Assembly (NCBI RefSeq): GCF_003386535.1
Contig: NZ_QTTN01000002.1
Span: 1 to 64,000, forward strand
Length of the DNA stretch: 64,000 nt
Origin: Paenibacillus taihuensis
Lineage (GTDB): Bacteria > Bacillota > Bacilli > Paenibacillales > Paenibacillaceae
Reading direction: 5' to 3'
Part shown: positions 39,587 through 50,548 of the stretch, in pieces
How positions within the stretch are numbered: position 1 is the first letter of the stretch
Layout: every line of letters begins with the position of its first letter
Notes under the pieces: model-generated
Database searches by the model: none
The model's input: only the letters and a program-made list of their open reading frames with translations
Told to the model about the DNA's origin: nothing
Program-made: the position numbers and the translations under genes

Positions 39587-40000
39587 CTATTTTTGACTAG
39601 CTCCAATAAGCTTAAGCGCTTCTTCGACCGTAATCGACCCTTCATCCAGCTTGGCCAAAATCTGCTTCCGCTGCGATTGCTCTGCGTCTTGCTGCTGCGA
39701 CGGTGGCGGCGGGGAGGACGGGGATGCTGGCATGGATTGAAATCCAAGTGAATCGACGATTTGATCCAGCCGGTTCCTCACCGTAGGATACGAGATGCCG
39801 AGCTCCTTCTCCATCTCACGTATGTTTCCCCTTACCTTCAAGAACACTTCGACAAAATGCAGCTGCTCCCCGTTCAACGAAGCGAGCCTCGTCGCTTCAA
39901 AATTCCCTTGAATAACAGTCGAGCAATGATCGCACTTCAGCTCTTGAATCGTTAGCTTACTCTCGCAAACCGGACATTGCTGCGGCGGCGGATATTTCAA
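39587..40000 (-). CDS. DUF2089 family putative regulator
   Basis: The product is 137 residues if it starts at the TTG (LKYPPPQQCPVC), behind GGAGAGGTGA; an ATG far upstream would overlap the promoter. It has a zinc-ribbon (CPVCESKLTIQELKCDHC), then a helix-turn-helix-like stretch (FLKVRGNIREMEKELGISYP then TVRNRLDQIV), a Pro/Gln hinge, and a C-terminal helix related to the N-terminus of the next protein (DEGSITVEEALKLIGA versus EEGKITAEQGLALLEA). It probably regulates its own operon. An inverted repeat brackets its promoter. Confidence 0.8.
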   Translation of the reverse strand: MKYPPPQQCPVCESKLTIQELKCDHCSTVIQGNFEATRLASLNGEQLHFVEVFLKVRGNIREMEKELGISYPTVRNRLDQIVDSLGFQSMPASPSSPPPPSQQQDAEQSQRKQILAKLDEGSITVEEALKLIGASQK

Positions 40001-40045
40001 TGCTGACTCACCTCTCCTGTGCGTGACATTAAATAATTCAATCTC

Positions 40046-40088
40046 GATATTGACTATATTAAAATAATACCTGAATAAATTCAATATC
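40046..40088 (-). promoter_or_regulatory. Sigma-A promoter flanked by an 8-bp inverted repeat
   Basis: On the minus strand TTGAAT (40084-40079), 17 bases, TAATAT (40061-40056). The promoter is enclosed by GATATTGA and TCAATATC, perfect inverted copies 27 bases apart. This is a plausible autoregulatory operator for the DUF2089 protein. Confidence 0.7.
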
Positions 40089-40115
40089 AGTTTTGGATTT
40101 TTGAATAAAAAGTAT

Positions 40116-40155
40116 AAAAAAGACCTGAAGCTTCATATCCGCTTCAGATCTTTTA
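40116..40155 (-). terminator. Terminator of the pyr operon
   Basis: AAAAGATCTGAAGC pairs with GCTTCAGGTCTTTT (minus strand) around GGATATGAA, then TTTATACTTTTT. It lies just after the pyrE stop. Confidence 0.9.
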
Positions 40156-40161
40156 AACTTT

Positions 40162-40806
40162 CTATACGCCGAACGCCTGCGGGTTCTCGCGCCACGATTG
40201 CAGCAGTGCAACGTCGCTGTTCTGAACGATGCCCTTCTCCGCAGCCACTTCGATTAGCGCCGTGTAGTTCGACAGCGTTGCGAGCGGAACACCCTCTTGC
40301 TCGAAAGCTGCTGCCGCTTGCGGGAACTGGTACGTGAAGATCGCCACGACGCCTTGCACCTCGCAGCCTGCTTCACGAACGGCTACAGCTGCCTTCAGCG
40401 AGCTGCCGCCTGTGGAGATTAGATCCTCAATCAGGACAACCTTCTGGCCAGCTTTGAAGTGACCTTCGATTTGATTGGTTTTGCCATGACCCTTCGCTTT
40501 GTCACGCACGTACAGCATTGGCAGGTTCAGCTTCTGCGCGACCCATGCCGCATGCGGGATACCGCCGGTTGCGATGCCGGCTACAGCTTCGCAATCCGGG
40601 AATTGCTCGCGGATAATGGTCGCGAAGCCTTCTGCGATCAGCTCGCGAATTTCCGGATAAGACATCGTCAGACGGTTATCGCAATAAATCGGGGATTTCA
40701 TCCCGCTTGTCCATGTGAAAGGCTCATTCGGGCGAAGCGCGACCGCGTTGATACTCAGCAGTCCGTTTGCGATTTCTCTTGGTAGTTGTGCAAGTGTTGT
40801 AGTCAA
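40162..40806 (-). CDS. pyrE: Orotate phosphoribosyltransferase
   Basis: The 214-residue enzyme joins orotate to PRPP to give OMP. The PRPP-binding loop [17 protein letters not shown] is intact. It also has the catalytic loop [13 protein letters not shown]. The start is TTG, directly abutting the pyrF stop codon (TAG-TTG), with GAGGAG nine bases upstream inside pyrF. It is the last gene of the pyr operon and is followed by a strong terminator. Confidence 0.97.
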   Translation of the reverse strand: MTTTLAQLPREIANGLLSINAVALRPNEPFTWTSGMKSPIYCDNRLTMSYPEIRELIAEGFATIIREQFPDCEAVAGIATGGIPHAAWVAQKLNLPMLYVRDKAKGHGKTNQIEGHFKAGQKVVLIEDLISTGGSSLKAAVAVREAGCEVQGVVAIFTYQFPQAAAAFEQEGVPLATLSNYTALIEVAAEKGIVQNSDVALLQSWRENPQAFGV

Positions 40807-41538
40807 CTAAATCAGCTCCTCGATGATGGATTGTAATGCTGCTCGCGGATCAGCTGCCGCTGTAATCGGGCGGCCGATTACCATATAGTCCGTTCCGGTT
40901 TCAATCGCTTGGCGCGGTGTCATAATGCGTGTCTGGTCGTTCACTTCGGCACCTGCCGGACGGATGCCTGGCGTAATGGTGCGGAATTCAGCGCTGCAAG
41001 CTGATTTGATCAGCTCTACTTCCTGCGGTGAAGCAACGACGCCGCCTAGTCCGGCCTGCTTCGTCAATTGCGCATATCGCACAACCGCATCCTGCACCGA
41101 GCCGCTAATGCCGATCTCTTCGTTCAGCACCGTCTGGCTAGTGCTTGTCAGCTGCGTAACCGCGATGACCAGCGGCCGCTCTAGCGACGGATCTGCCGCA
41201 AGCGCTTGTTCAACGCCTTCCATCGCTGCCTTCATCATGTCGACGCCGCCGGCTGCATGAACGTTGAATACGTCGACACCGAGCTTCGTAATGCTGTTCG
41301 CGCCGCCTTTGACCGTATTCGGGATGTCATGCATCTTCAGATCGAGGAACACTTTGTAGCCGCGTTCCTTCAAGCTTCTGACGAATGCTGGACCAGCTGC
41401 GTAATACAGCTGCATGCCCACCTTCATGTAACAAGGAATTCCTTCCAAGCTTTGCACCAGCGCTTCTGCCGCTGCCGCATCTGGATAATCGAGCGCGACC
41501 ATAATGCGGCCAGCTGCTTGTTCTCTCGTTAGATTCAT
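40807..41538 (-). CDS. pyrF: Orotidine-5'-phosphate decarboxylase
   Basis: The product is about 243 residues and decarboxylates OMP to UMP. The catalytic D-K-x-x-D array is in FLDLKMHDIPNTV; IMVALDYPDA opens the barrel and VVASPQE and TPGIRP follow. I start at the ATG of MNLTREQ; 29 upstream codons in frame are unsupported. In Bacillus pyrK and pyrD lie just before pyrF; here they are absent, and a hairpin occupies the 100-base gap after carB. Confidence 0.96.
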   Translation of the reverse strand: MNLTREQAAGRIMVALDYPDAAAAEALVQSLEGIPCYMKVGMQLYYAAGPAFVRSLKERGYKVFLDLKMHDIPNTVKGGANSITKLGVDVFNVHAAGGVDMMKAAMEGVEQALAADPSLERPLVIAVTQLTSTSQTVLNEEIGISGSVQDAVVRYAQLTKQAGLGGVVASPQEVELIKSACSAEFRTITPGIRPAGAEVNDQTRIMTPRQAIETGTDYMVIGRPITAAADPRAALQSIIEELI

Positions 41539-41590
41539 TCTCTCTGCGTGCCACCTTTCTCGATACAAACATAGATGCATGGATGCATGG

Positions 41591-41618
41591 CGAAAGCCTG
41601 CTTGGAGGCAGGCTTTCG
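41591..41618. repeat. Intercistronic hairpin between carB and pyrF
   Basis: CGAAAGCCTGC and GCAGGCTTTCG pair around a six-base loop. No U-run follows on the minus strand, so it is not a terminator; an RNA processing or stabilising element is likely. A short ATGCATGG direct repeat adjoins it. Confidence 0.75.
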
Positions 41619-41639
41619 CAGCCACTTAAGGCTGTAATG

Positions 41640-44600
41640 CTATTTCTGCTGAGCCAATACCGGCATTGGGCGCGAAGCGAAGTTGATCGCTTCAAGCATA
41701 TTCAGCAATGCGCGAACTGTATCGAGCGATGTCATACATACTACGCCGTTCTCTACTGCTTCACGGCGGATACGGAAGCCGTCACGCTCAGGCGTCTTGC
41801 CCTTCGTCAGTGTATTTACGACGAAGTGCGCTTGGTTCTCGCGGATCAGATCCAGGATGTTCGGCGAGCCTTCGCTCAGCTTGTTCACGCGTTGTACGCG
41901 CAGGCCAGCCTCTTCAAGCGCTGTCGCTGTGCCGCCCGTTGCCACGATATTGTAGCCGAGCTCGTAGAAGCCGCGCAGAATCTCGATCGCTTCCGGCTTG
42001 TCTTTGTCGGATACCGTAGCGATGATCGAGCCTGTTGGCGGGATGCGCATGCCTGCACCAACCAAGCCTTTGTACAGAGCTTTCGCATAGTGCATGTCGC
42101 GGCCCATAACTTCGCCCGTCGATTTCATCTCTGGCGTCAACGTTGGGTCGACGCGGCGGAGTTTCGCGAACGAGAACACCGGCACTTTAACCGATACATA
42201 CTCGTCTTCCGGCCACAGGCCGCTCTCGTATCCAAGGCTCGAAAGCTTCGTGCCGAGAATCGCTTGCGTAGCCAGGTTCGCCATCGGAATGTTCGTTACT
42301 TTGCTCAAGAACGGTACTGTACGCGAGGAACGCGGGTTAACCTCGATGACGTACACTTCGTCTTGGAAGATGACGAACTGGATGTTCACCAGACCGATTA
42401 CGTTCAGGCCGCGAGCGATTTTGTCCGTGATCTCAACCATCTTCTGCTGCAATTCCTTCGAGATCGATTGCGGCGGGTAAACCGCGATCGAATCGCCGGA
42501 GTGAACGCCGGCACGCTCGACATGCTCCATGATGCCTGGGATAAGAACCGTCTCGCCGTCGCAGATTGCGTCAACTTCCGCCTCTTTGCCAAGCATGTAG
42601 CGGTCGATCAGAACCGGATGCTCAGGGTTGATTTTTACCGCTTGCACCATGTATGTCAGCAATTCTTCGTCGGAGTATACGATCTCCATTGCGCGTCCGC
42701 CAAGGACGTACGATGGACGAACAAGCACCGGATAGCCAAGGCCTGCTGCAGCTTCAACCGCTTCGTCAACGGACGTTACTGTTTTGCCCTTCGGCTGCTT
42801 AATGTTCAGCTCATTCAGAAGTGCTTCGAATTTCTTGCGGTCTTCGGCAGCGTCGATGCTTTCCAGGCTGGAGCCCAGGATACGCACGCCTGCTTTCGTC
42901 AGCGGTGCAGCCAGGTTGATTGCTGTTTGGCCGCCGAATTGTACGATAACGCCGATTGGCTTCTCTTGCTCGATTACGTTCATCACGTCTTCGAAGAAGA
43001 GCGGCTCGAAGTATAGACGGTCGGAAGTGCTGAAGTCAGTCGAGACTGTCTCTGGGTTATTGTTGATGATAACCGCTTCGTAGCCCGCCTTCTGTATTGC
43101 CCATACCGCGTGTACAGTCGAGTAGTCGAACTCGATACCTTGACCGATACGGATTGGACCGGAGCCAAGTACGAGTACTTTCTCTTTGCTCGATTCCGTT
43201 ACTTCGTTCTCTGTCTCGTACGTCGAGTAGTAGTACGGAGTCGTTGCTTCGAACTCCGCCGCGCAAGTATCAACCATTTTGTAAACCGGTTTAAGACCTT
43301 GCTCCAAGCGGAATTTGCGAATCTCGTACTCGTCGATCATCGTCGTGTGGTTGCCTTCGCGGCGAATTTCCGCGATGGAGCGATCCGAGAAGCCTTTGCG
43401 CTTCGCAGCGTACAGCTGCTCTTTGCTTAGAACAGATGCAGCGCGTAGCTCTGCTTCGAATGCGACGATTCCTTCGATCTTGTCGAGGAACCACCAGTCG
43501 ATCTTCGTCAGATCTTGGATTTCTTGCAGCGCGTAACCGCGGCGGAACGCTTCCGCAACGAGGAACATGCGCTCGTCATCCGGCTTCTGCAGACGCAGGC
43601 GAAGCGTATCTTCGCTCAGTTCTACTGCTTCTTTCAGGTGGAAACGGTGCGTGCCGATTTCAAGGGAACGAACCGCTTTGTGCATCGATTCCTCGAATGT
43701 ACGGCCGATCGCCATAACCTCGCCCGTTGCTTTCATCTGCGTGCCCAGCTTACGGTTCGCAGTTGTGAATTTATCGAACGGCCAGCGCGGGATTTTCGAT
43801 ACGATGTAGTCCAGCGTTGGCTCGAACATAGCATAAGTTTGACCCGTAACCGGGTTCACGAGCTCATCAAGCGAATAACCAACCGCGATCTTCGCAGCCA
43901 TCTTCGCGATCGGGTAGCCTGTCGCCTTCGATGCAAGCGCCGAGGAGCGGCTTACGCGCGGGTTAACCTCGATAACATAGTATTGGTAGCTGTGCGGGTC
44001 AAGCGCGTACTGGACGTTACAGCCGCCTTCGATGTTCAGCGCACGGATAATCTTGAGCGATGCCGAACGAAGCATTTGGTATTCGCGGTCGGACAGCGTT
44101 TGGCTTGGCGCTACTACAATGGAGTCGCCTGTGTGTACGCCAACCGGGTCGAAGTTCTCCATGTTACAAACGACGATACAGTTGTCGTTCGCATCGCGCA
44201 TAACTTCATATTCGACTTCCTTCATGCCTGCGATCGATTTCTCGATCAAGCACTGGCCAATCGGGCTGTAACGAATACCGGAAGCAACCGTTTCAAGCAA
44301 TTCCGCCTCGTTCGCACAGATACCGCCGCCTGTACCGCCCAGTGTGTACGCCGGACGAACGATGATCGGATAGCCGATTTCATTTGCAAAATCAACCGCT
44401 TCCTGCACCGTCGTTACGATGACCGAATCAGGTACCGGCTGCTCCAACTCGCGCATCAGATCGCGGAACAAGTCGCGGTCTTCCGCCTTCTCGATTGCCA
44501 TCAGCTGCGTACCGAGCAATTGCACGTTCTCGGCTTCCAACACGCCTGCGCGCGCCAGTGCGACTGCCATGTTCAGGCCTGTTTGTCCGCCGAGTGTCGG

Positions 44601-44861
44601 CAGCAAGCCATCCGGACGCTCTTGGCGGATGATTTGGGTTACGAATTCAAGCGTGATTGGCTCGATGTATACTTTATCAGCCATGTTCGTGTCCGTCATG
44701 ATTGTAGCCGGGTTGCTGTTGATCAGCACAACCTCGTAGCCTTCTTCTTTGAGCGCTTGGCAAGCTTGCGTGCCAGCGTAGTCAAACTCAGCTGCTTGCC
44801 CGATGACGATTGGGCCGGATCCGATAACGAGAATTTTTTTCAGCTTATTATTTCTGGGCAT
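41640..44861 (-). CDS. carB: Carbamoyl-phosphate synthase large subunit
   Basis: The 1073-residue protein makes carbamoyl phosphate from ammonia, bicarbonate and two ATP. It has two homologous ATP-grasp halves ([20 protein letters not shown] at the start and [20 protein letters not shown] in the middle), an oligomerisation domain and a C-terminal methylglyoxal-synthase-like allosteric domain ([20 protein letters not shown]). It overlaps carA by 14 bases. AGGAGAG precedes the start. Because it is in the PyrR operon, this is the pyrimidine-type enzyme (pyrAB in Bacillus). Confidence 0.98.
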   Translation of the reverse strand: MPRNNKLKKILVIGSGPIVIGQAAEFDYAGTQACQALKEEGYEVVLINSNPATIMTDTNMADKVYIEPITLEFVTQIIRQERPDGLLPTLGGQTGLNMAVALARAGVLEAENVQLLGTQLMAIEKAEDRDLFRDLMRELEQPVPDSVIVTTVQEAVDFANEIGYPIIVRPAYTLGGTGGGICANEAELLETVASGIRYSPIGQCLIEKSIAGMKEVEYEVMRDANDNCIVVCNMENFDPVGVHTGDSIVVAPSQTLSDREYQMLRSASLKIIRALNIEGGCNVQYALDPHSYQYYVIEVNPRVSRSSALASKATGYPIAKMAAKIAVGYSLDELVNPVTGQTYAMFEPTLDYIVSKIPRWPFDKFTTANRKLGTQMKATGEVMAIGRTFEESMHKAVRSLEIGTHRFHLKEAVELSEDTLRLRLQKPDDERMFLVAEAFRRGYALQEIQDLTKIDWWFLDKIEGIVAFEAELRAASVLSKEQLYAAKRKGFSDRSIAEIRREGNHTTMIDEYEIRKFRLEQGLKPVYKMVDTCAAEFEATTPYYYSTYETENEVTESSKEKVLVLGSGPIRIGQGIEFDYSTVHAVWAIQKAGYEAVIINNNPETVSTDFSTSDRLYFEPLFFEDVMNVIEQEKPIGVIVQFGGQTAINLAAPLTKAGVRILGSSLESIDAAEDRKKFEALLNELNIKQPKGKTVTSVDEAVEAAAGLGYPVLVRPSYVLGGRAMEIVYSDEELLTYMVQAVKINPEHPVLIDRYMLGKEAEVDAICDGETVLIPGIMEHVERAGVHSGDSIAVYPPQSISKELQQKMVEITDKIARGLNVIGLVNIQFVIFQDEVYVIEVNPRSSRTVPFLSKVTNIPMANLATQAILGTKLSSLGYESGLWPEDEYVSVKVPVFSFAKLRRVDPTLTPEMKSTGEVMGRDMHYAKALYKGLVGAGMRIPPTGSIIATVSDKDKPEAIEILRGFYELGYNIVATGGTATALEEAGLRVQRVNKLSEGSPNILDLIRENQAHFVVNTLTKGKTPERDGFRIRREAVENGVVCMTSLDTVRALLNMLEAINFASRPMPVLAQQK

Positions 44862-45993
44862 ATTGCAGCTCTCCTCTCAATGATGCAGCAAGCTCAGCTT
44901 GACGCGGTTTTTGCGGGTTGTTTCTTTTATGTGTGCGGATCATGTCCAGGAATTCATCGAACAGGTAGCTCGAATCGAATGGTCCTGGTGCAGCTTCCGG
45001 GTGATATTGAACCGAGAACGCCGGGAATTCAGCGTGCTTAAGGCCTTCGATCGTGCGGTCGTTGTTGTTAATATGCGATACTTCCAGCTTCGTACCCGCA
45101 ACAGACTCTTCAACAACGGTGTAGCCGTGGTTTTGGCTTGTGATGTAGCAGCGGCCGGTAGCCAGCTCCTTCACCGGATGGTTGCCGCCGCGGTGGCCGA
45201 ACTTCAGCTTCGCCGTGTCAGCGCCGCAAGCGAGTGCGAACAGCTGGTGACCAAGGCAGATACCAAAGATTGGGTATTCGCCGAGCAGCTCTTGAATCAT
45301 TTTCACAGCATGCGGTACATCCTTCGGGTCGCCAGGGCCGTTCGACAATTGAATGCCGTCCGGGTTCAGGCGGCGGATTTGATCCGCAGTCGTGTCATGC
45401 GGAACGACGACAACGTCGCAGCCGCGCTTCGTCAGCTCGCGGAGAATACCGCTCTTCGCGCCGTAGTCGACCAGTACGATACGCTCGCGGTCGCCAGGGC
45501 TCGAGAAGATGCTCTTCGTCGATGTGCGTGCGACTTGATCGCGCATAAGCTGCGAGACGTTCAGACGCTCTGCAAGCTCCTCAACGCGCTCGGAGCCCGT
45601 CGACAGAATGCCCTTCATCGTACCGAAGTGACGCAGCTTACGAGTCAGCATCCGTGTATCGATATCGCTGATCCCGATAATGCCGTATTCTTTCAGCAGG
45701 CGGTCAAGCGTGTACTCCGCTCTCCAGTTGCTTGGCACCGGCTCATGACGACGAACGACGAACCCGTGAATATAAGGGCGAACCGCTTCAAAATCGTCGC
45801 GCGTAATGCCGTAGTTTCCGATCAGCGGATAGGTCATTGTCACGATCTGTCCGCAGTAGGACGGATCAGAAAGCACCTCTTGGTAGCCTGTAATCCCGGT
45901 ATTAAATACGACCTCACCCGTGGATTGTCCCTCAGCGCCAAAGCCGAGTCCTGTAAACAGTGTGCCGTCTTCCAACAACAATCTAGCTTGCAT
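44848..45993 (-). CDS. carA: Carbamoyl-phosphate synthase small (glutaminase) subunit
   Basis: The product is about 381 residues and releases ammonia from glutamine for CarB. The class I amidotransferase triad is visible: Cys in [15 protein letters not shown] and His in [11 protein letters not shown]. The N-terminal domain starts [20 protein letters not shown]. The ATG at 45993 has AGGAG eight bases upstream; three extra codons upstream are less likely. It ends with a Lys/Arg-rich tail overlapping carB. Confidence 0.97.
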   Translation of the reverse strand: MQARLLLEDGTLFTGLGFGAEGQSTGEVVFNTGITGYQEVLSDPSYCGQIVTMTYPLIGNYGITRDDFEAVRPYIHGFVVRRHEPVPSNWRAEYTLDRLLKEYGIIGISDIDTRMLTRKLRHFGTMKGILSTGSERVEELAERLNVSQLMRDQVARTSTKSIFSSPGDRERIVLVDYGAKSGILRELTKRGCDVVVVPHDTTADQIRRLNPDGIQLSNGPGDPKDVPHAVKMIQELLGEYPIFGICLGHQLFALACGADTAKLKFGHRGGNHPVKELATGRCYITSQNHGYTVVEESVAGTKLEVSHINNNDRTIEGLKHAEFPAFSVQYHPEAAPGPFDSSYLFDEFLDMIRTHKRNNPQKPRQAELAASLRGELQYAQK

Positions 45994-46091
45994 CCGTATC
46001 ACTCCTAAAAGTTAGTTGCGAAAGCTTCCAGCCATCAGCTGCGGAAGCATCCGCGTCGTTATCGAGCTCTCTATCTAATAAGTGTCTAAGC

Positions 46092-47381
46092 TTACAGTTC
46101 CGACCAAACGACGTTCCCATTCACGATTGTTGCAACCGGCCAGCCATGCAGCTTCCAGCCGCCGAACGGTGTGTTTCTGCCTTTCGAAGCGAAGCTTTCC
46201 GGATTCACTTCACGCTCGTTCTCCAGATCAACGATTGTGATATCGGCCGGTGCGCCTGCTTTCAGTACGCCGCTCTTCAGGCCGAACACGCGAGCAGGAT
46301 CTTCAGTCATTCGCTTCAGCAGGAAGCCGAGCGTCCATTTGCCTGTGCGAACGAACTTCGTGTACATAAGCGGGAAAGCTGTTTCGAAACCTACGATGCC
46401 GAATGGCGCCAGCTGCATGCCCTTCGCTTTCTCTTCTTGGCTATGCGGCGCATGGTCCGTTACGATCATGTCGAGCGTACCGTCTTCCAGTCCTTCAATG
46501 ACGGCCTGCACGTCGCGAGGCGAACGAAGCGGCGGGTTCATTTTCCAGTTGGCATCCATGCTCGGGATATCTTCATCCGACAGAATCAAGTGGTGCGGAC
46601 AAACCTCTGCCGTTACTTTAATGCCGATCTGCTTCGCCATCCGAATCAAGCGCACGGACTGCTCTGTGCTTACGTGGCAGACGTGGTAGTGAACGCCTGT
46701 CGCTTCCGCGAGGAGAATGTCGCGTCCGACGTGGATCGCTTCGGATTCGTTCGGAATGCCCTTCAGGCCATTCTCTTTCGCGAACTTGCCATCGGTTACA
46801 GCCGCGCCGACTACGAGCGAGTCATCTTCGCAGTGTGCGATTACCGGCATGTTCATCGAAGCCGCGAGGTTCATCGCATCCTTCATCATCTGAGCGTTCT
46901 GAACGCCTACGCCGTCGTCTGTGAAGCCGATTGCGCCCGCTTCCTTCAGAGCCGCGAAGTCCGTCAGCTCACGGCCGAGCTCGTTCTTCGTGATCGCCGC
47001 ATAGGGCAGTACGTTGACGATGCCCGCAGTTGCCGCTTTATCCAGTATGTAGCGGACCGTTTCAGGCGTGTCTGTTACTGGACGCGTGTTCGGCATACAT
47101 GCGATCGTTGTGAAACCGCCTTGTGCCGCCGAGCGAGTACCGCTCGCGATGTCTTCTTTATATTCAAAGCCAGGTTCACGCAAGTGAACGTGCATGTCGA
47201 TGAAGCCTGCGGAGATCAATTTGCCATTCGCATCGATCGTATCGTGGCCCGCCGTGTCAGGACCCGCTGCTTCTGCATCTTGAATGACATCGATGAGGCC
47301 ATTCTCTACGCGTACATGCTTGCGAGTCGCTTCACCTGTCTGTCCGTCCCATACGAGACCGTTAAGTATCCATAATGCCAT
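46092..47381 (-). CDS. pyrC: Dihydroorotase
   Basis: The 429-residue zinc enzyme closes carbamoyl-aspartate to dihydroorotate. Metal ligands are seen in DMHVHLREPGFEYKEDI (HxH), IAHCEDDSL, YHVCHVSTEQS and MIVTDHAPHSQEEK. It is the class I bacterial type used with a separate PyrB. The start has AAAGGAG ten bases upstream. Confidence 0.97.
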   Translation of the reverse strand: MALWILNGLVWDGQTGEATRKHVRVENGLIDVIQDAEAAGPDTAGHDTIDANGKLISAGFIDMHVHLREPGFEYKEDIASGTRSAAQGGFTTIACMPNTRPVTDTPETVRYILDKAATAGIVNVLPYAAITKNELGRELTDFAALKEAGAIGFTDDGVGVQNAQMMKDAMNLAASMNMPVIAHCEDDSLVVGAAVTDGKFAKENGLKGIPNESEAIHVGRDILLAEATGVHYHVCHVSTEQSVRLIRMAKQIGIKVTAEVCPHHLILSDEDIPSMDANWKMNPPLRSPRDVQAVIEGLEDGTLDMIVTDHAPHSQEEKAKGMQLAPFGIVGFETAFPLMYTKFVRTGKWTLGFLLKRMTEDPARVFGLKSGVLKAGAPADITIVDLENEREVNPESFASKGRNTPFGGWKLHGWPVATIVNGNVVWSEL

Positions 47382-47449
47382 ATAGGTTCGTCTCCTTTAT
47401 CATGCTGTAGTTAGTTGATGATCATCTGTGCCGGGTGCCAGCTCAGCTG

Positions 47450-48355
47450 TTAGGCTAGCGCCCGTTCAATAACAGCCATTCGGATCGGTACGCCGTTCTC
47501 CATTTGCGGGAAGATGCGCGATTGCGGGCTTTCGATGACTGCATCATCGATCTCAACGCCGCGGTTGATCGGTGCCGGGTGCATAATGATCGCATGCGGT
47601 GCGATTGTTGCTGCCCGCTCTTCGGTTAAGCCGAACTGTTCGCGGTAAGCTTCTGCCGGTCCCATCATGCCGCCTTCGTGGCGTTCGAGCTGGACACGCA
47701 GCATCATAACAACGTCCGAGCGAAGCGCCTCTTCCATCGAGACATAAGGTGCGTTCAGCTCCGGCGCTCTCAGATTATCTGGCGAGCAGAACTGCACGTT
47801 CGCGCCAAACTTCTGCAGAGCGTAGAGGTTCGATCGTGCTACGCGGCTGTGAAGCACATCGCCGATTATCGTAACCGTGAGCCCTTTCAATGCTCCAAAA
47901 TGCTTCCGCATCGTGTATATGTCGAGCAGTCCTTGTGTGGGATGCTCGTTATTGCCATCGCCTGCGTTGATGAGCGGTACTTTGATCTTCTCACCAAGCT
48001 CAGCCAGCACGCCGTTCGGCTTCAAGCGGATAATTCCGGCATCAATGCCCATCGACTCCAGCGTACGGACCGTATCATAGATCGATTCACCTTTCTGGAC
48101 ACTCGATACGGCTGCCGAGAAGTTGAGCACTTGCGCGCCAAGCCGTTTCTCTGCCACTTCGAAGGAGAATCTCGTTCTTGTAGAATTCTCAAAAAACATA
48201 TTCGCTACAAATTTCTCATGCAGCACCGGATTTAGCTTGTTCGAGCTTGCTTCCCAATATGCCGCCCGATCAAGAATCGAAGTAATTTCTTCTTGGCTAA
48301 GGTCCTTCAGTCCGAACAAGCTTCTCTGCTTCACAGCTGTTGCATTCATCGTCAT
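47450..48355 (-). CDS. pyrB: Aspartate carbamoyltransferase catalytic chain
   Basis: The product is about 301 residues. The carbamoyl-phosphate site FFENSTRTRFSFEVAEKRLG is intact, as is GDGNNEHPTQGLLD. No regulatory pyrI follows, as expected in Bacillales, where control is by PyrR. Start choice: ATG at 48355 or TTG two codons earlier; AAGGGGG lies upstream and fits either. It begins 18 bases after pyrR. Confidence 0.96.
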   Translation of the reverse strand: MTMNATAVKQRSLFGLKDLSQEEITSILDRAAYWEASSNKLNPVLHEKFVANMFFENSTRTRFSFEVAEKRLGAQVLNFSAAVSSVQKGESIYDTVRTLESMGIDAGIIRLKPNGVLAELGEKIKVPLINAGDGNNEHPTQGLLDIYTMRKHFGALKGLTVTIIGDVLHSRVARSNLYALQKFGANVQFCSPDNLRAPELNAPYVSMEEALRSDVVMMLRVQLERHEGGMMGPAEAYREQFGLTEERAATIAPHAIIMHPAPINRGVEIDDAVIESPQSRIFPQMENGVPIRMAVIERALA

Positions 48356-48373
48356 GTTCAAAGCTTCCCCCTT

Positions 48374-49149
<776 letters not shown>

Positions 49150-49155
49150 AGAAGA

Positions 49156-49184
49156 ATTATCTCATGTCGAAACATGCCTGTCAA
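49156..49184 (-). promoter_or_regulatory. Sigma-A promoter of the pyr operon
   Basis: On the minus strand TTGACA (49184-49179), exactly 17 bases, GATAAT (49161-49156). Transcription would start near 49149, directly behind the dapL stop codon. Confidence 0.85.
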
Positions 49185-49202
49185 GACTGATTTCTTCTAT
49201 GG

Positions 49203-50438
49203 TTACAGCGACAATTTCGTGATCCGTTCAACCGCTTTTTCCGTATTCTCGCGGCTTCCGAAGGCCGTCAAGCGGAAGTAGCCCTGGCCTGCTTGACCGA
49301 AGCCGACACCCGGCGTTCCGACAATGTTCGCTTCCGACAGAAGCTTGTCGAAGAATGCCCAGGAATCAAGGCCGTTAGGCGTCTTGAGCCAGATGTAAGG
49401 CGCGTTCACGCCGCCGAATACTTCAAGACCAAGAGAAGCGAGACCGTCGCGGATGATGCCTGCGTTCGTCATGTAGTAGTCGATGATGGAAGCGATTTGC
49501 GCTTTGCCTTCAGGCGTGTAGATCGCCGATGCGCCGCGTTGCGTTACATAAGATACGCCGTTGAACTTCGTCGTGTGGCGGCGGTTCCACAGATCGTTCA
49601 CGAGCAATACGTTGCCGTCTGCATCCTTCGCTTTCAGCTCGCGAGGGACAACCGTGTATGCGCAGCGTACGCCTGTGAAGCCGGCTGTCTTCGAGAAGCT
49701 TCGGAATTCGATGGCAACTTCCTTCGCGCCTTCGATCTCATAGATACTGCGCGGTACGTCTGCTTCTTGGATGAAGGCTTCGTACGCCGAATCGTAGAGG
49801 ATGATGCAGTCGTTCGCTTTTGCAAAATCAACCCAGCGCTTCAGCTCTTCCTTCGACAGTGTCATACCAGTCGGGTTGTTCGGGTAGCAAAGGTAGATAA
49901 GGTCTACTTTGCGGTCCGGCAGGCTTGGCGTGAAGTTGTTGGAAGCATCGCACTTCAAGTAAACGATGTTCTCGTATTGGTTCGTTTCTTTGTTGAACTT
50001 GCCGGAGCGGCCAGCCATAACGTTCGTATCGACATAAACCGGGTACACCGGGTCTTGCACGGCTACTACCGCATTCTCGCTGAAAATCTCTTGGATGTTA
50101 CCAACGTCGCACTTCGAGCCATCGCTCACGAACACTTCGTTCGTCCCGATGTCGATGCCGCGCGCTTTGTAATCGTTATTGATGATGTCGTTGATCAAGA
50201 AGTCGTAACCTTGCTCGGGACCGTAACCGCGGAACGTAGATGGATTCGCAAGCTCGTCCACCGCTGCGTGCATCGCCTTCGTAATCGCATCCGGAAGGCC
50301 GCGCGTTACGTCGCCAATGCCTAGGCTGATGATTTGAGCGTTCGGGTTGTCTTGAATGAATTTCGTACGGCGTTTTGCGATTTCAGAGAACAAGTAGCTG
50401 CCTTGCAGCTGTGTATAGTTTTGATTAATTTGCGTCAT
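49203..50438 (-). CDS. dapL: LL-diaminopimelate aminotransferase
   Basis: The 411-residue class I/II aminotransferase converts tetrahydrodipicolinate to LL-diaminopimelate in one step for lysine and peptidoglycan. [17 protein letters not shown] at the start, [20 protein letters not shown], and the PLP lysine in [19 protein letters not shown] are diagnostic of DapL. The start has GAGGAAAAGTCC upstream. It lies between rluD and the pyr operon, a position it does not have in B. subtilis. Confidence 0.95.
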   Translation of the reverse strand: MTQINQNYTQLQGSYLFSEIAKRRTKFIQDNPNAQIISLGIGDVTRGLPDAITKAMHAAVDELANPSTFRGYGPEQGYDFLINDIINNDYKARGIDIGTNEVFVSDGSKCDVGNIQEIFSENAVVAVQDPVYPVYVDTNVMAGRSGKFNKETNQYENIVYLKCDASNNFTPSLPDRKVDLIYLCYPNNPTGMTLSKEELKRWVDFAKANDCIILYDSAYEAFIQEADVPRSIYEIEGAKEVAIEFRSFSKTAGFTGVRCAYTVVPRELKAKDADGNVLLVNDLWNRRHTTKFNGVSYVTQRGASAIYTPEGKAQIASIIDYYMTNAGIIRDGLASLGLEVFGGVNAPYIWLKTPNGLDSWAFFDKLLSEANIVGTPGVGFGQAGQGYFRLTAFGSRENTEKAVERITKLSL

Positions 50439-50548
50439 GGACTTTTCCTCACCCTTCGTTTCACTTATTCCAATTTGGTTCCATCATAGCGTATCGGATG
50501 CGGTTAGCCACATAAAGAAAATGGCGAAAAGTTTGCACTAATCTACAG

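Noticed and set aside
43515-45041. Long + strand open frame opposite carB/carA
   Set aside because: Antisense shadow of strongly biased minus-strand genes; the translation is Arg/His/Cys-rich nonsense.
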